A model generated the notes under the pieces. The model was not told where the DNA came from, did not search any database, and saw only the letters and a list, made by a program, of their open reading frames with translations. Of a DNA stretch of 64,000 nt, positions 23,829-35,186 are shown in pieces. Numbering within the stretch: the stretch's first letter is position 1; each line of letters opens with the position of its first letter. The DNA lies in contig MNCI01005034.1 of assembly GCA_015680685.1 (NCBI GenBank), positions 161,559 to 225,558 on the forward strand. The letters are read 5' to 3'. The translations under genes were made by a program, and so were the position numbers. This stretch comes from Gnetum montanum. Taxonomy: Eukaryota > Streptophyta > Gnetopsida > Gnetales > Gnetaceae.

Positions 23829-24631
23829 TGATGAGCAGCGAGGTACCCCTATGCTCAACCATACAAATACGAGCGTTACGCGCGATCTGGTCGAACTCCA
23901 AGGACTAAGTGCTTATGCACCTTCACAGAACAAGGATGGACTAGGAAATCATTGTCTTCCCAAGCTTACTCATATGGCACAATTGTATGGTTAAGTAAAC
24001 TTGAGGCATATGATTTTTATGCTTTTAATGTTTTATGTCCTGGTGCTAAAAAAGGAGAAATGAAATAATTAAGTAACTAATTTAATTTAACTAATTAGCT
24101 AGGTTCTAACTAGTCCTAACACCAGCATCCATTCCCACTCTCCGTACACATCTTGAACTAGTGTAACACTATTGGGATTACCAAACGCTAGTCATTATTG
24201 GGTTACCAAGTGTTCCACGTATGCTCAAAGTGGTCATGCTGAGTGTGCTTACTTGTTGAAAATTAACAAATCAATAAAATAGCCAATTAACTAACGAAAG
24301 CATTGAATAACTGTAAATAACATTAAATGCAATAAATAAGCTATTCTAAATGTTGCAAGGTTTATCACAAAGTTTGTCTCTATTTTCGAACACAAGGTGT
24401 GCTCAGGTACACAATGCTCAAATAAAGATTCGTTCACTTTATGACTCCTACTGCAGACACTCATAAATAACTCTAGCTTTGGAAAGGAAAAATTGCAAGA
24501 GTTCGAGTAAGGGACTAAGAAACTAACTATCTCATTGCAAGTGTGCCCACCTCTTATTTATAGGCAATGACATAGGTTCCGACATCAGATGTCCGATATC
24601 GCTTGGCAGGCTTCAATATCGCTACTCATCA
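23829..24631 (-). repeat. 5' LTR of element A
   Basis: 803 bp, + strand TGATGAGCAGCG at one end and CTACTCATCA at the other. It pairs with 14719-15535 and adjoins the primer binding site. It retains more CpG (for example 'acgcgcgat') than the 3' copy, where several are TpG or CpA. Confidence 0.85.
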
Positions 24632-25039
24632 GTCTTGCATAACATATTTATCATGGAGATCTTGGATGTCCAACCTCTTAAGAGTTTGAAGCAGCATCCT
24701 AGGAACAAATCGATCAGGAGGTAACACAATGTTGCCCTTCATATCTCTCCATTGCAACTGCTCATCTTAATGCATGATAAGGTGAAATCAAGTACAAACT
24801 CATTTGGATGAGTATACACCACTTTGAATTATTAGGGCACTAGTGGTTTTGAATCATCATGTGTATGAGAAGAAGACATTTTAGATTAGAGAAAAATTCA
24901 ATGTGCTTAAATTATACTTGTAATAATTAAATTTTCGAATGATTATGACCTTAGGATTCATTCCAATGATCTTAAATAATATCCACTAAGTCCTAGATAG
25001 CACACATTTCAAACTACAAGTCCCTAAAAACGACACCAA
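24632..25039 (-). mobile_element. 5' leader/gag remnant of host element B
   Basis: Homologous to 23390-23828 of element A. It has the same 'gaggtaacac.atgtt' block, the same 'catcatgtgta' block and a degenerate primer site at 25021-25038 (minus strand TGGTGTCGTTTTTAGGGA) beside the LTR at 25040. It is the other flank of the element that hosts element A. Confidence 0.65.
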
Positions 25040-25924
25040 TGATGAGTGGTGAGTAGACCCTATGCCCAATCATATGAACCACTAAGTGTTCACACACGAT
25101 CTAGTCAAATGCCATGGACTTATAGCCTTCTAAGTACACTGGCCTCTAGGAAGTGAAACTAACTATTGTAATCATTGCTTTCCCAATTACACTTGTGAAA
25201 TGCAAATGTATGGTTAAGTGCAACTAAGGCATATGATTTTTATCATTTTTATGTTTTTTGTTTTAGGTCACCTAAGAGTAAAGAATAATGAATAAAATAA
25301 AATAATTAAATTTCTAATTTAATCTAACTAGCAACACCTAACTAATCCTAACATAAGCATCCATTCCCACTTGTCGTGCACATCCTAAACATGTTTAATG
25401 TTACTAGGTTATCAAATGTTCAGCGTTACTAGGATCACTAAGTGGTACGCCTATGCTCAAAGTGGTCATACTTATTGCTTAATTGATCACTATTTAATTT
25501 AGCTTAGTTTCTTAAAGCATTAAAGAAAAATGCATAAAATATTAAATGCATAAATAAATAATTAATCTATTTCAAAGTGATGTAAGGTTTATCAAAAAGC
25601 TTGTCTTTATTGCAGCACACACTGTCGTGCTCAGGTACAATAGTGTTCAAATAAAAATCCATACACTCTTTGACTCCTACTACGGGCACTTACAAAAATA
25701 TTCTACTTTCAAATGACAAAATTGCAAGAGCTTGACTACAACTATGACAAAAGATGCCATAAACATGATGGGTGAGTGCATATTTATAGGCAAAAATAGA
25801 CATTGTGTTGATGAGGCCACATTAATGCATCAAATCCCACATCGATGGGGCCATGTTGATGGGGTCGCGTTGATGAGGCCATGTTGACGAGGTCATGTTG
25901 ATGGAGCCATGTTGACACAACTCA
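25040..25924 (-). repeat. 5' LTR of host element B
   Basis: Begins TGATGAGTGGTG on the + strand beside a degenerate primer site. The far end near 25924 is inferred from 'gacacaactca' and lacks a clean TCATCA. The end of the LTR (25790-25920) holds a run of about six imperfect units resembling GTTGATGGGGCCAT. Confidence 0.6.
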
Positions 25925-27654
25925 AGAAAATGCAACCCATTACCTGGCTATTTTTCTTTTGCTCCATGGCTTTCTAGGAGCAAACCACGAACCACCACCA
26001 AACTCGAAACATGAACTTGTGCGCTTTAATACCAAGTATAACAATTCTACCTTTGGAAAACACCATTCGACACCATTCGAGAGTCCCAACAGTAGCAATA
26101 TGATAAGGGGGATTCAAGGTGGACTACTCCTTAATGCTTAGCACCCTCTATCACAACATAGCACACAACCCATTAACCAATGATTAGATGAGTTAATAAG
26201 GTCATAAACATTAGTTACGTAACTAGACCAACCAAATGTATGTGCGCGTACACACACAAACACAACAAGCACATGACATACAAACTCCCCTAGAAGCATT
26301 AGGATACGTTCTTATACTAGCATATTTGGTTTTAAGCCTAACTTTAAAGAGACGATAGTGGCCCAAGGATTGAAGCAAAGCTCCTTCATAAGCCTACATA
26401 TCCTTGTCATGAGGTTCACAAGGAATTAGGGCCCATGTAGTTTTATATGATAATTAAAGTAGCATGGAATCCCAAAGGATCTCCATGCTTCTATGACCTT
26501 TATTCTAGAGGAAAACAACCTTCAATCCACCAACAAGGTGTGTTTTCCCACAATAGCCAACGTGATACTTTAGAAGGATTATAGAGGAATATAAAGTATG
26601 AGTTGAAACAATAATTTAAGGATCATCACCTTGAGGTTCAATGCTCATCTTGCCAAGGCAAGTCCTCGAAGGATGGTGAATGAATGAAAGCTTAACCACT
26701 TTCAAGTGGCTACACCTAAGCTCAAACCCCATTTTTACAACTTGAGAAACAAGTAGTTTACCATCCCTCCAAGCAATGATCCCTTGAATTGACAATCTAT
26801 TACTTAAAAAGAACCACTATATAGGGGGTTGTTAGACCCTGCAAAAAATTTTCTTAGTCAAAATAGAGCATCAAATACACATGTAGCATCTAACAAACCA
26901 GATAGAAAGGGTAAAAAATACATAGTTAGCATTTGATAGAATAGATAGAAATAATACAAAAGAAAAAACTCAATGGATTTGGGAAGAAACTGCAAAAAAT
27001 AGAATATTCAAATATTTATCATCTAACTATTATGGAGAAATCAAATACTTTTTACCTTGTTTATTTTCAAATTATATCACAAGCTCCAAAGATTTAGTTA
27101 TAGATTAATGAGTTGATTCATCTTTTGCAACCTTGGTTCATATTTATGAGCAACAAAGGCTCTAGTCTAAGTAACCTTATTTAGTCGATTCTCTACAAGG
27201 AAGCTCTTCTTTTTAATTTTAGTTGTCATTTGATTCAATTGATTCTTTCTTCATTTTACTGATTAATCTTTGGTGAGAAGTGAATATTTAAAAGGGTGCT
27301 TCTTTCTTTCTTTTTTGGCTTGATTGTAAGGATGAATTCCTAGTAGGCATCCCCAAAAAGAACCACTATATAATACTCATCCTTTATTTATTTTATTGAT
27401 ACAACATAATGTCTTAATGTCAAATTCTAATTTATTAATTTTGTCGGTAATGTTAAAACCTTATTGCAATTCTAAAGTGGATTTAAAAACCCAATAGAAA
27501 GATTCTTAATTGATTTTCATTGTGGTGTAGGTATTACACAAATAAAAGGTTGCTAAGTTGCTAGTTCAAGCGATGCTGAGGAACCATTACATTCTACCAA
27601 GTATCAAGTGTTGTTGAGAGGGTGTTTCAAAAATCCAATACCACACCCATGTGT
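25925..27654. other. Gene-free spacer upstream of the GIP1-like gene
   Basis: No supported coding region. The short frame at 25959-26141 has no recognisable domain. It includes a 531 bp segment between perfect 18 bp direct repeats (26806-26823 and 27355-27372). Confidence 0.5.
26806..27372. mobile_element. Unclassified insert with 18 bp flanking direct repeats
   Basis: AAAAAGAACCACTATATA is present at 26806-26823 and again at 27355-27372. The 531 bp between begins GGGGGTTG and ends GCATCCCC, a 4 bp inverted end. An 18 bp duplication would suit target-primed insertion (LINE/SINE-like), but there is no poly(A) tail and no coding motif. Confidence 0.35.
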
Positions 27655-28483
27655 TATAAAATACCCCACGGAATAAGATCAATTTTCTAAATTTTAGAAA
27701 AGTAACAAGTGTTTTTAGCCCCTCATAATAGAAAACCAAAGCCCTTGGGGAGGGGAACAGTGACCCTAAAATCACAAACCCAGGTACATACATGGTCTCA
27801 AAAAGAAAAACAAAAGCCCCTTGATTTAAATTCTGGGTGGGTTCAGAGCACCGCAGCAAAACGCTCCATGCTTGAATACCACCACCAACAGCAAGAGAAG
27901 AAGAAAAAGAAGAAGCAGAAGAGGAGGAAGAACAATAATCCAATCATTTAGCTCCAGAAGCGCCATCAACGACGGGAAGAAAGAGGCGCGGCAGCTCCCA
28001 AGCCAAACTAAAAATACTACCACAGATGATGATACCAGACAAGACCCATTTCTAAGAAGAAGAAGAAGAAGAAAGCAGCAGCAGCATCTGTCTGTCTGTG
28101 ACACAGCGCCCACACACACAGAGCAGCCTCAGCCTCAGCCTCAGCCTCAGCCCCAGCCTTCCACGCCCCAGCCCACTCTCACTACCACTTTCACTCTCCC
28201 TCTTCTTCTACAGAAGCTGCTGCCTGCGAGTAGTAGGGTTTATTGTTGCAAAATTTGAGGGTTTTGGCATCTCAGCCTCAGGAATTCTGATACAGAAAAA
28301 AAATCCAGATCAAGTGCCATCACAGCATTGGCGCCAGCACCGCCATCATTTCAATTCGGTTCCGAGCAGCCTCAGTTTTGGATTTTGCTTGCTTTCCCCC
28401 AGCCTCCCCGCCGCTGATCGTCTCAGATTTCGCGATTTTTGTCTTCTCACTCATAGAGTCAGCTTCATTAGGGCTTCTCCACG
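27655..28483 (+). promoter_or_regulatory. Putative promoter and 5' UTR of the GIP1-like gene
   Basis: Base composition shifts from AT-rich to GC-richer at about 27840. A TATAAAATA lies at 27655-27663. A purine-rich A/G tract (27893-27936), AGA/AAG runs (28054-28080) and a GCCTCA hexamer array (about 28128-28160) precede the ATG at 28484. The start of transcription cannot be placed. The TATA-like sequence is more than 800 bases upstream and may be irrelevant. Confidence 0.4.
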
Positions 28484-31400
28484 ATGAGCAACGCCAAGGT
28501 TTCGATCCCTGCCAACGTCAAGAAAACGATTCAAAATTTGAAAGAGATCGCGGGCAGCCATTCCGACGAAGACATTTACGCAATGCTGAGGGAGTGCAAC
28601 ATGGATCCCAACGAAACCGCGCAGAGGCTGCTGTTGCAGGGTAAACGCTATAAACCCTTTTCCGTGCCGTTCTCGGAAAATTTCAGCGGTAATGTTATGC
28701 TGCCTCTCGAACAGAAGCTCAGCTCGTGCGCGTCTGATGCGTTGTTGTTGTTGTTTCAAATTGTAAATTTTGTGGGTTTACGATGCGACTCCCCGAGAGC
28801 AAGGATTCCGTGTCTGGGGTTTATTTTTGATAGATGTTTGGCATTGCACATCATGTTTGGAAATAATGTTGTAGGCGGTCGAAGCTCCGGAGGCTGGTCC
28901 TTGTTTTGAGGAAATTTGTGGGTTACTAAAATACATGCGTTTGTTTCATTTGTGTGTGATTCGCATGTGCGAATTGAAATATGTGCCCTGAAAATTTCCT
29001 AGATGACGATGTTCGTAGAAAACTTGCTTATGCTTTTAACAGGCCACGCGAGGACGATTACTTCGTTTATACTCGTAGAGACAAAATGTTAAAACATCGT
29101 GCACAAATTCTTTATAGCAAATATTAACGTTAACAGTTTTATTTTTATCAATGTTGTCTGCTGTCACAAATTCTCAGATCTGTTCGATGCATAATAACGA
29201 TTAGTCGTGGGGGCAGTCATTAACTATTGCTTACTTTCCCGTAGTTTCGATTTCAAAGAATATTTCACTTTGTAACTAACGTCGTAAATATGCCCTTGTT
29301 GCTGCAGATCCTTTCCATGAAGTTAAGAGAAAGCGAGACAAGCGCAAGGAGGTATTTCTTCTGTAACAGTACAACTCGTAGTAATACTTTTCAGTGTGAT
29401 TGGGGGATATGTTCATAGGAACATAAATTTGTTTTTGTTGAAGCTAGTATTTTTATTTGATTTATTTGTTTTTTTAAATTATGTGAACAGGGTCAGGCGA
29501 TTAAGGACTCTGGAGATAGTAGATCAAGAGGAGGAAGTCAAATCCGGGCTGTAAGAGGTGGCAGAGGCTATCCTGGGCGGTACATTGCTAATGGTATTGA
29601 TAGTTTTGGTTACCCTTTTTACTTTTCATCTCTGATTTTCTCCTCAAATTGACACACAGAAATTAGTTAACTTTTTTTTTCCATGAAAATGAATAACGTT
29701 GTTAATTGATACAGATGCAGGAGGCAGCCGTGGTTCAATCCTTCCCAGCGAGAATGGTGGACCTAACCATGTTGTAAACAAAAATCAGCAACCATCTCAG
29801 GCAGTGGCTTCACAAACCGCAAATGTACAACCACCCAAGGTTCCTACCGCTCCAACGAGGTTAGTGCTATCCATTCTTTCTGCATTCTCTTTTGCATTCT
29901 TCTCGATACATTTCTTATATGTGCACTTTTTAAATGCAGTCCAAAGCAAGCAATACCGGATATTTCAGCGAACTTGAATAATGAAAGCATAACCAAGGAA
30001 AGCAGGCCTGCAACCGAGACAGGAAATTCAGTATCCAATCAGTTGAAACTAACAAGTGAAGCGAAGCCATCTCAGCCTGATCAAACATCGACTTCAACTT
30101 CAGTAGCCAGACACTCAGAGCCAGTTACTGAGCAAAGGGTGATCACATTGCCTTCTTCTGAAGCTTCTGCTTCTGTTTCAGGAGTTTATTCAGCAGTGGC
30201 TGATCCAGTGGTAGTCCCAAAATTGCATTCTCATACTTCTGGAGCAGTTGGGACTGGTAAACCCGTGGTTGGGCCTGGAGCAGCTCAGCAGGTTGGTGAA
30301 GAACAAGCTCCTCTCAAGGGTACTACTGATAGTAAGCCCGCTTCCCCAAAATTCTCAGCTTCGGTCACAAATCAGTCAGTTGCTGCTGGCGTGGCTGTCT
30401 CTGATGTCGCCAAGGTGCCTTGTTTGATTCTTCTTGCTCTTCCTGTTTGTTATAGTAATTTCATTTTTTAAAGATTTGTTATTCGCATTTTTCGACAGGT
30501 ACAGGCATCAACATTTGTCTCATCAGGAACACCGATTAACAGAGCATCTGCTACAGCTAATCACTATCAAAGGAGTCAGCAGCCTGTTGGTTCGCATAGA
30601 GGTTTGTTATTAGAAATCACTTAATTGAATATTGTTTTTTAATTTAGTCTGTGCTCAGATTGCTCACACTGGAACCTTTATTATGGGTATTCATGTATTT
30701 CTTTTGTGCTGTAGTTTCTGTTACTAAAGAATGGAAGCCAAAACCAACAAATTCTGTGTCCATGCCTGTGCCTGGAATTATTGGTACATCTACTGTTAGT
30801 AATGGTACAGTTGAAACCAGTCGGTCACCATCACCTATTGCAAAATCTGACAATGTGGAGGCAGCAATACAAACCACGCAGAAAAAAATAGAATCTTTGA
30901 ATGTTCATGATGAGCACATTATCATACCAGATCATCTGCGGGTGTCTGAAGCTGAACGCACTGCTCTTAGTTTTGGCAGTTTTGATCCCGGATTTGCAGC
31001 TAATCTTGACAACAAACAGGTAGATAACAAGAGTTTAACGCCTCCAGAGGATGTTAAAGTGGAAGAGCAGGCATGTGAGGATGATGGAGCATCTGCCAGG
31101 TTTATTTATCTCATTGTTGCATATTTTTAAAGATTTTTATTGAAAGACAGCCATATTTATTGCCTCAGCATCTGACAATGCTGGTGACTTCGGTTACAGT
31201 GAAGTGTTGGATATCGTCCCTCCAGGGTCCCAAGTGTCTGCAGATGAGGATTACCCACCCCAGCGACCAGAGTCTGAAAACTCTGTACCAAATAATGTTT
31301 CCTCAGCTGATGCAACTCTGCCTAACACTGTTGCAGTTGTTTCTCATATGGATGCTCCAAAGACAGAAATACTTTCTCAGCCAGGTCCCCAATTTTCTGT

Positions 31401-32960
31401 TGCCGCAGCGGCTCCCAATTATACTGGAGTGAGCTGGTTGCCAATGATTGGTGGCCAATATCCTTCTTATGAACACAATGAACCTCATATTCAAGATCCT
31501 AATCGTGTTCCATTTGTGGTAAGCTATGGACATTCTAATTGATTTTGCACCAGTAGTTTACTCATATAGCATCAGCTTATCTTCCCTGTATAGACGAGTA
31601 ATACCTTGTTTATTCTATACATCCAGCAACCGTCTTATGATCCATCAACTAGCTACTACAACTCTGCTGTTATCAGACCTGGTTCAGATGGTGAGCCTCG
31701 TTTCTCTTCAGTAATTGGTTCTGGGGCACATACAAAATTTACTGGCAATATAGCAGTGCCAATTGGGATGAACATGCCAACTTCACAAGAGGTATGGCAT
31801 ATGTAATTCATTGTGTTTGTCTTTAGGAAAATGTGTTTTGTTTGCACATACCAAAGTTGATAATGTGATTTATTGTGTTCGTCTTCAGGAAATGTGTTTT
31901 GTTTGCACATACCAAAGTTGATAATGCGATTTATTGTGTTTGTCTTTAGGAAATGTGTTTTGTTTGCACATACCAAAGTTGATAATGTGATTTGGGTGTG
32001 CAGAGTGCAAACTCTTTGGTGAATGCAGGTTCAACGCTGGCATCAGCAGCAGCAGCAGGTGTTGTGCAGACAACTCCTCCTTTACCTCAGCAAGGGCTAC
32101 CCATGTTTCGTCAAGCAGCTCCCCCATTTACAGCAAATTACATACCTTTTCATCCGTTTGGGACTCCCCTATATGTGCATAGCACTCCGGGTGTGCATAA
32201 TTTTGTAGGAAATGGTACTGCCTTTACCCAACTGCCGGCAGCCAATTCTTATCCTAGTGCTTTGGCAGCTGCAAGTGGTTCTTATCCTCATGCCTCCATG
32301 AAATTTCCAGCACCCCAATACAAGCCTGGCTCGGTCACTGGAAACTCTCCTCATGTGGCTGCTGCTGCTGCTGCTCCAGGAGGAGGTTACAATCCATCAG
32401 GCTTCACTGCTACTCCTTCTGTTAGTACTGGGACTTCACCAGCTGTTGAAGACATAGGAGGAGTTCCACAGGTAGGTGTACATCATGGATATGTTATATG
32501 GCATGATGTTTTTTTTTCAAATTTTAGTTTTTGGTACTTTCTTTTTCTTTCTAATTTTCCCTTGACTTTGTTCTTCTTGATCATCCGCCTGACCAGTGGC
32601 TGTGCTCAGTGTTTTTCCTTTGACTAATGATACATTTGCCTTTTTTTTTTTTAATTTTAGCAGGGGGAAGGATCCGGTGTTTGGATGTCAGGACTTCATA
32701 GGGAAATTTCTGGCATTTCTACAAGCTCATTTTACAACATGACTCCGCAAGGACATGTTCCATACGCACATTCACAGGGTGGACATGCAGGATTCCCTGG
32801 TTTATATCATCCAACCCAGGCAGCACACGCTCAGAGTGGTCATGCGTTACTGCAACAAAATCAAGCTCTTGGAGGACCAGTGGGCGTGGTGGCTCCTCAA
32901 ACAGGTCTTTATCAACAAAATCCACAACGACCTCCATTGAACTGGAACAATACTTATTGA
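28484..32960 (+). CDS. GBF-interacting protein 1-like protein (DUF1296)
   Basis: Eleven coding exons, all in phase: 28484-28640, 29308-29351, 29491-29593, 29715-29859, 29940-30414, 30499-30601, 30715-31074, 31169-31518, 31627-31791, 32004-32471, 32661-32960; 889 residues. Residues about 6-66, over exons 1-2, form the GIP1 N-terminal domain (DUF1296, a UBA/CUE-like helical fold): IPANVKKTIQNLKEIAG, AMLRECNMDPNETAQRLL, then a basic KRKRDKRKE. The rest is low-complexity Ser/Pro/Gln/Gly-rich sequence with an RGGRGYPGR patch in exon 3 and conserved pieces such as EWKPKP (exon 7). The protein ends LNWNNTY. Known members bind G-box bZIP factors and raise their DNA binding in the nucleus, and that role is inferred here by family. 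Exon 7 must use the donor CAT|GTGAGG at 31075, since the later CAG|GTTTAT at 31100 would break frame. Exon 11 has a TAGCAG double acceptor that would add or drop one Gln. Confidence 0.92.
31806..31989 (+). repeat. Three tandem ~61 bp units in intron 9 of the GIP1-like gene
   Basis: Units begin near 31806, 31868 and 31929 and are nearly identical, each with 'ttgtgtttgtcttTAGgaaa' and 'tttgcacataccaaag'. Each carries a pyrimidine-rich run ending TAG or CAG, a mimic of a 3' splice site, upstream of the real acceptor at 32001-32003. Confidence 0.9.
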
Positions 32961-35186
32961 CATTTTCAAACAATTCATTTCATTGGCCAGCTTGGGATAA
33001 TTGTAATGTTGGTCAGGATATTTGGTTCGATATCTCTAGCTGAAAGGATTTTAGTCTGTACGAGTGTACATATTAAATTTGATGTACCTCTAGTCTGAGT
33101 CTGTGAAATCAATCAATCTTGGAATCACAAAAAGTTTGTATTTACTTGGGTCCCTGAAATTGTAGAGTACCCACTCCCAGGCCAAAGGTTCATCGAGTGC
33201 TTGTTAGCTCTTGTTTGACCTCCTGTTTCTGAAAATTATATTTATAGGGTTCTTAATGTCAGTTCCGATGCTGTTAAGTTGTATGCGAAGGCAGCTCATG
33301 AGTGGGTTATGAATGCGTTCCACAATTTTAACCATGTAGAATGAATTTTGACAAAAGCCCAATTTTACTGACATGAGAGTTAACAATTTGAATGTCTTTT
33401 CTCTGATCTTTTTGGAAAATGACGTTTCAAGACTTTTTGCCTTTACAAAGTGTGGACTTTTTCCCTTTACCAGTAAGACTCTGTTCGGTCTTATTGGTAA
33501 GAATCAATTTCACTTTGCCAGCTGGGATGATGTGTTCTCTAATTTTATTGTTCGTGTTTCAGAAATATTTAGTATAGTTGGACAATTTCATTTATACATG
33601 ATTGCGAGAGAGCATGTATAAAATTTTTAGAAGAAACTGTATTGGTTGTCACTAGTCGTTTGGGTCAAATTTTGTTATACTATTTCATGGGAAAAGGTTG
33701 ATCTTATATCTGATAGTGATTGTCGTAGATAGCATTAATAGGATGTTCCATCTGATCTTTAGAAAATTCAAAGTATATATAAATTCTATATGAGAGTTTA
33801 TCTTGTTGATCGTGCTATTTGGTTGATAGCTTTGATAAGTAATTTCAGAACGCACTTGTTTGAGTAACACTTCGTAAGGGTTTTTGTCCAAATTGGGGTA
33901 ACTGACAGTTATAGATACATGATGATGAAACAAAAAAGCTCTTGAAAACAGGGGTACAGAGATCTTCCAGGGCTGGAATATTCATGCTTGATTCTATCGC
34001 TTACAGAGAGATCTTCAACCAGAGAATTCTTAATTGTGCTCAAACTCAGGGTCCAGGGAGATCTTCCACTAGTACTGGCTTATTTGTTCTCAATCTTATT
34101 GCTTACTTCTTACCATAGGTAATTCCTAATTGTGCTCAATCTCATTGATTTGGAAGGTACATTATATTATTACTAAAGTTTATGTATGTGATTGTGGTGG
34201 ACAATGCTGACTAAAAATATCTAATTTGACTTTTAAGGTAAATATTATTGAAAAAAATGGTCGGAGTCCAACATCTTCCCTATTTTTTCCCTCACCTTTG
34301 TTAATGCACCTCAATTTTCGAGCTTACAATCTCAACAATATTCCTTTTCCTTTTTCACTTTTCGTTAAAATTTGAGTTGGTTTATGCAAAGGAAATCCCC
34401 TTTTTAAACTAAACATGGATTTAAGAACAAGAACATGGTTAATGATATTTCAATGCAATGAAACTATAATTAAAACTATTTTTGATGAGTTTTAAAATTT
34501 ATATAGAATTTTTTTTAAAAAAATTATGACTCGTTGCTAAAGAGTAGAATATGACCTGAGATTAGAGCTTAACCACTTGAGTCATGTTATGAAAAAACAA
34601 GAAATTTTCATAACAAAAATTATTCTGACTTCCCAATCGCATGGTCCCTACCATTTTAAGTTGAATTAACGTAAAACAAAGACAGTCGATAGCAAAAACT
34701 GTCATGCACACGCAAATGTGTCAGTTATTTTACGCGACATAATTCTGCATCAGCTTTGCCTCTGCTGGTTTTATCCTCTCATATGCTGCAAATGTAACTT
34801 TAAAAGTTAAACCATTTTTCTGAAATAGAGTCGAAATCAAAATAATATTAATTTGTTCGGCTTGCTCTTGTTATATGGCTTAACGCAACAGCATTCTATA
34901 GCAGTGAAATGCCTCACTTTCAGATGCCTGTGCACCGCTAACTCGGAGCAACATCAGCTTATTCATTACAAGGCAATCTGTTGTACATTCAACAATGAGC
35001 CCATATGTGTCATAATTTGTTTATATACATGAATGAAAAAATGGAACTTCTTACATCACCATTAATTTGCAAATAAGAAATACCTAACCAAACTAAAGAC
35101 TTACTTTACAACTATCCAGCCATCAACAAAATGTACCACCTGGAACAACATGTTACTCCGAATCAAGGAAATGAAGCACAAGACCA
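32961..35186. other. Intergenic region between convergent genes
   Basis: Holds the 3' UTRs of both genes. No coding region, RNA gene or clear transposon was seen. An imperfect direct repeat of about 90-100 bp lies at 33955-34050 and 34055-34145, sharing 'gagatcttcca', 'cttattgcttac' and 'taattgtgctcaa'. Confidence 0.6.

Larger units (their letters stand above)
14719..24631 (-). mobile_element. Athila-like Ty3/gypsy LTR retrotransposon (element A)
   Basis: 9.9 kb element read on the minus strand: 5' LTR 23829-24631, primer site 23810-23827, gag, protease, RT/RNase H, integrase, noncoding 3' part, polypurine tract 15544-15536, 3' LTR 14719-15535. The order protease-RT-RNase H-integrase defines Ty3/gypsy. 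A primer site complementary to tRNA-Asp and an ELKPLP-containing RT lead-in point to the Athila/Tat side. The LTRs differ at roughly 8 percent of positions by eye, mostly transitions, so the insertion is old. Every frame is broken by stops. It has no ORF-X, unlike the related B copy. Flanking 5-mers (cttgg and gtctt) do not match, so no target-site duplication is seen. It appears to sit inside element B. Confidence 0.85.

Noticed and set aside
27587-28119. Minus-strand open frames with Ser/Leu-rich translation upstream of the GIP1-like gene
   Set aside because: Produced by the AG-rich leader on the + strand. No domain, no splice logic, low complexity.
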